Positions 4,952 to 6,288 of a stretch of DNA of 6,288 nucleotides are shown here, piece after piece. The translations under genes were made by a program, and so were the position numbers. Location of the stretch: the NCBI GenBank assembly GCA_031279575.1, contig JAITIG010000154.1:1-6288 (forward strand), read 5' to 3'. Source of the DNA: Bifidobacteriaceae bacterium. GTDB taxonomy: Bacteria; Actinomycetota; Actinomycetes; Actinomycetales; WQXJ01. Each line of letters begins with the position of its first letter. Within the stretch, counting starts at the first letter, position 1. Below the pieces are notes generated by a model, which did no database searches, was not told where the DNA came from, and worked only from the letters and a program-made list of their open reading frames with translations.

Positions 4952-6234
4952 CAGGCGGCCGCCGCGGGCGGCTCGATCAGCTCGAGGCCGCCCAAGCGCG
5001 GGCGCAGCTTCTCCGGCACCACCACCGAGCCGTCCCGCTGCTGGTGGTTTTCCAAGATGGCGGCGATCCAACGGGTGGTGGCGAAGGTGCCGTTGAGCGT
5101 GGCCACCGGCGCGGTGGCGCCATCGGCCCCCCGCTGGCGAATGTTCAGACGGCGGGCTTGGAAGGTGGTGCAATTCGAGGTCGAGGTCATCTCCCGGTAG
5201 CGGGACTGGGACGGGATCCAAGCCTCGGCGTCGAACTTGCGCGCCGCAGAGGTGCCCAAATCCCCCGCCGGGACGTCGATCACACGGTAGGGCAGGGCGG
5301 CATCGCGCAGCATTAGCTCTTCGAAGCCGAGCAGGCGCAGGTGCTCGGCCTGGGCCTCGGCCGGGTCGGCGTAGCTGAACAACTCGACCTTGTGGAACTG
5401 GTGGACGCGGAAAATTCCCTTGGTGTCCTTGCCGTGCGAGCCGGCCTCGCGGCGGTAGCAGGCGGACCAGCCGGCGTAGCGCAGCGGCCCGGCGGACAGG
5501 TCGATGATCTCGTCCTTGTGGTAGCCGGCCAGGGCCACCTCGGAGGTGCCGGTCAGGTAGAGGTCGTCGGCCGGCAGGTGATAGACCTCGGCGGCGTGCT
5601 GGCCTAGGAAGCCGGTCCCGGCCATCACCTCCGGGCGCACCAATGTGGGCGTGATCATTGGCGTGAAGCCCAATTGGACCGCCAGGTCCATGGCGTGCTG
5701 CAGCAGGGCCAACTCGAGCCGGGCGGCAGCCCCCTTGAGGTAGTAGAAGCGGGCGCCGGCCACCTTGGCGCCGCGGGCGGTGTCGATCACGCCGAGCCGT
5801 TCCCCCAACTCGTCGTGGGGCTTGGGCTCAAAGCCCTCGGCCTGGAAATCGCGCCGCGGGCCGACTTCTTTGAGGACCTTGAAATTGTCTTCGCCGCCGG
5901 CCGGCGCGCCCGCCTCGACCAGGTTGGGCAGGGCCAGGGCCGCCTCGTCCAGAGCCTGGCCGGCCGCCTCCGCCTTGGCCGCCGCCTCCTTGACCGCCTG
6001 GGCCAAAGCCTGGGCCCGGGCCACCAGGGCGGCCTTGTCCTGGCCGCTGGCCTGGGCCACCAGCTTGCCGAGGGATTTCTGCTCGGCCCGGGCGGTCTCG
6101 TAGGCGACCAGGGCCTCGCGCCGGCGCGTGTCGGCCGCCAGGATCGCGTCCACCAAGGACGGGTCGGCCCCGCGGGCGTTCTGGGAGGCCTTGGCCGCCC
6201 CCGGGTCCTCGCGCAGGAGTTTCAGGTCGATCAC
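4951..6234 (-). CDS. serS: Seryl-tRNA synthetase
   Basis: A complete 427-residue class II aminoacyl-tRNA synthetase that activates serine with ATP and charges tRNA-Ser (and tRNA-Sec where present) in the cytoplasm. Residues of about 27-105 are an Ala/Glu/Lys-rich two-helix coiled coil, the tRNA-binding arm. The catalytic domain follows: motif 1 around [14 protein letters not shown] (191-204), the serine-binding TGTSE loop (228-232), motif 2 with [20 protein letters not shown] (259-278) and the partner stretch QFHKVE, then [13 protein letters not shown] (350-362) and motif 3 [20 protein letters not shown] (380-399). These are the forms usual in actinobacteria, and the length is typical. The start is GTG at 6234, giving [11 protein letters not shown], the standard SerRS beginning. 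GGAG lies only 2 bases before it and GGTAGG 9 bases before it; a TANNNT motif also fits a leaderless start. The stop overlaps the start of the HAD gene by one base, so the two are probably co-transcribed. No T-box or other leader is visible in the 54 bases upstream. Confidence 0.98.
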   Translation of the reverse strand: MIDLKLLREDPGAAKASQNARGADPSLVDAILAADTRRREALVAYETARAEQKSLGKLVAQASGQDKAALVARAQALAQAVKEAAAKAEAAGQALDEAALALPNLVEAGAPAGGEDNFKVLKEVGPRRDFQAEGFEPKPHDELGERLGVIDTARGAKVAGARFYYLKGAAARLELALLQHAMDLAVQLGFTPMITPTLVRPEVMAGTGFLGQHAAEVYHLPADDLYLTGTSEVALAGYHKDEIIDLSAGPLRYAGWSACYRREAGSHGKDTKGIFRVHQFHKVELFSYADPAEAQAEHLRLLGFEELMLRDAALPYRVIDVPAGDLGTSAARKFDAEAWIPSQSRYREMTSTSNCTTFQARRLNIRQRGADGATAPVATLNGTFATTRWIAAILENHQQRDGSVVVPEKLRPRLGGLELIEPPAAAA

Positions 6235-6241
6235 GGCTCCG

Positions 6242-6247
6242 AGCCTA
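6242..6247 (-). promoter_or_regulatory. serS: Possible -10 element (TAGGCT) of serS
   Basis: TAGGCT on the minus strand fits the actinobacterial -10 pattern TANNNT and ends 7 bases before the GTG at 6234, the spacing expected for a leaderless transcript. It overlaps GGTAGG (6249-6244), which could instead be a weak ribosome site 9 bases from the GTG in a longer mRNA, so the two readings exclude each other. No convincing -35 hexamer is seen, and only 41 bases of upstream sequence are available. Confidence 0.4.
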
Positions 6248-6288
6248 CCGCCCGCCTCTGCGCCGTTTGCCCCCGCCCAGGCCAGCCA

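Noticed and set aside
3533..5200. 555-codon plus-strand open frame crossing the LRV-type start, the gap and the HAD gene
   Set aside because: It is Arg/Pro/His-rich, spans two well-supported minus-strand genes and their intergenic gap, and shows no recognisable motif.
4952..5221. Upstream extension of the HAD frame to 5221
   Set aside because: These 90 codons lie wholly within the conserved C-terminal part of serS and translate to a His/Pro/Arg-rich shadow; the ATG at 4951 overlaps the serS stop and is the natural start.
6235..6288. T-box or other leader upstream of serS
   Set aside because: Only 54 bases are present, without the specifier or antiterminator features of a T-box, and a TANNNT motif lies right before the start codon.
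1..6288. Mobile element, CRISPR array, tRNA/rRNA gene or defence system
   Set aside because: No transposase or integrase motifs, no spaced palindromic repeats, no tRNA-like fold and no defence-type domains were found; the direct repeats present are in-frame coding repeats.

Overview
The window is very G+C-rich DNA in which A/T-rich patches are confined to short intergenic stretches. Together with a seryl-tRNA synthetase of the actinobacterial sequence type ([10 protein letters not shown] in motif 3, [13 protein letters not shown] before it), GTG starts and Ala/Pro-rich proteins, this points to a high-GC Gram-positive (Actinomycetota). I cannot name a genus safely. All four convincing genes are on the minus strand, so they are transcribed from the right end of the window to the left.

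Layout from right to left in transcription order. (1) serS (6234 to 4951), complete seryl-tRNA synthetase with a GTG start and a possible leaderless promoter directly in front of it. (2) A Cof-type HAD-IIB phosphatase (4951 to 3863), whose ATG overlaps the serS stop codon in TGATG, so the two very likely form an operon. The HAD core carries an extra N-terminal stretch of about 95 Ala/Pro/Gly-rich residues containing a near-perfect 60-bp tandem repeat. An inverted repeat just after the stop may terminate the operon. (3) A 157-bp gap with an A/T-rich patch that holds a promoter-like pair and a perfect 6-bp dyad. (4) An 872-residue protein (3705 to 1087) with a short variant leucine-rich-repeat (LRV) type N-terminus, about 740 residues of Pro/Ala/Gly-rich low-complexity sequence and one C-terminal transmembrane helix; its function is unknown. 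(5) A 151-bp gap, then an SRAP/HMCES (YedK-like) abasic-site DNA-protein crosslink protein (935 to 144), with all four expected active-site residues and an unusual insertion of about 40 residues. (6) 143 bp at the left edge with no convincing gene.

serS and the HAD gene are the only pair with clear evidence of co-expression. The LRV-type and SRAP genes look like separate transcription units, each with its own promoter-like motif within 7 bp of the start codon. I see no mobile element, CRISPR array, RNA gene or defence island. Most of the window is ordinary actinobacterial chromosome. The least understood parts are the low-complexity LRV membrane protein, the recurrence of in-frame Ala/Pro-rich expansions in three of four neighbouring genes, and the TANNNT motifs that abut the GTG starts.
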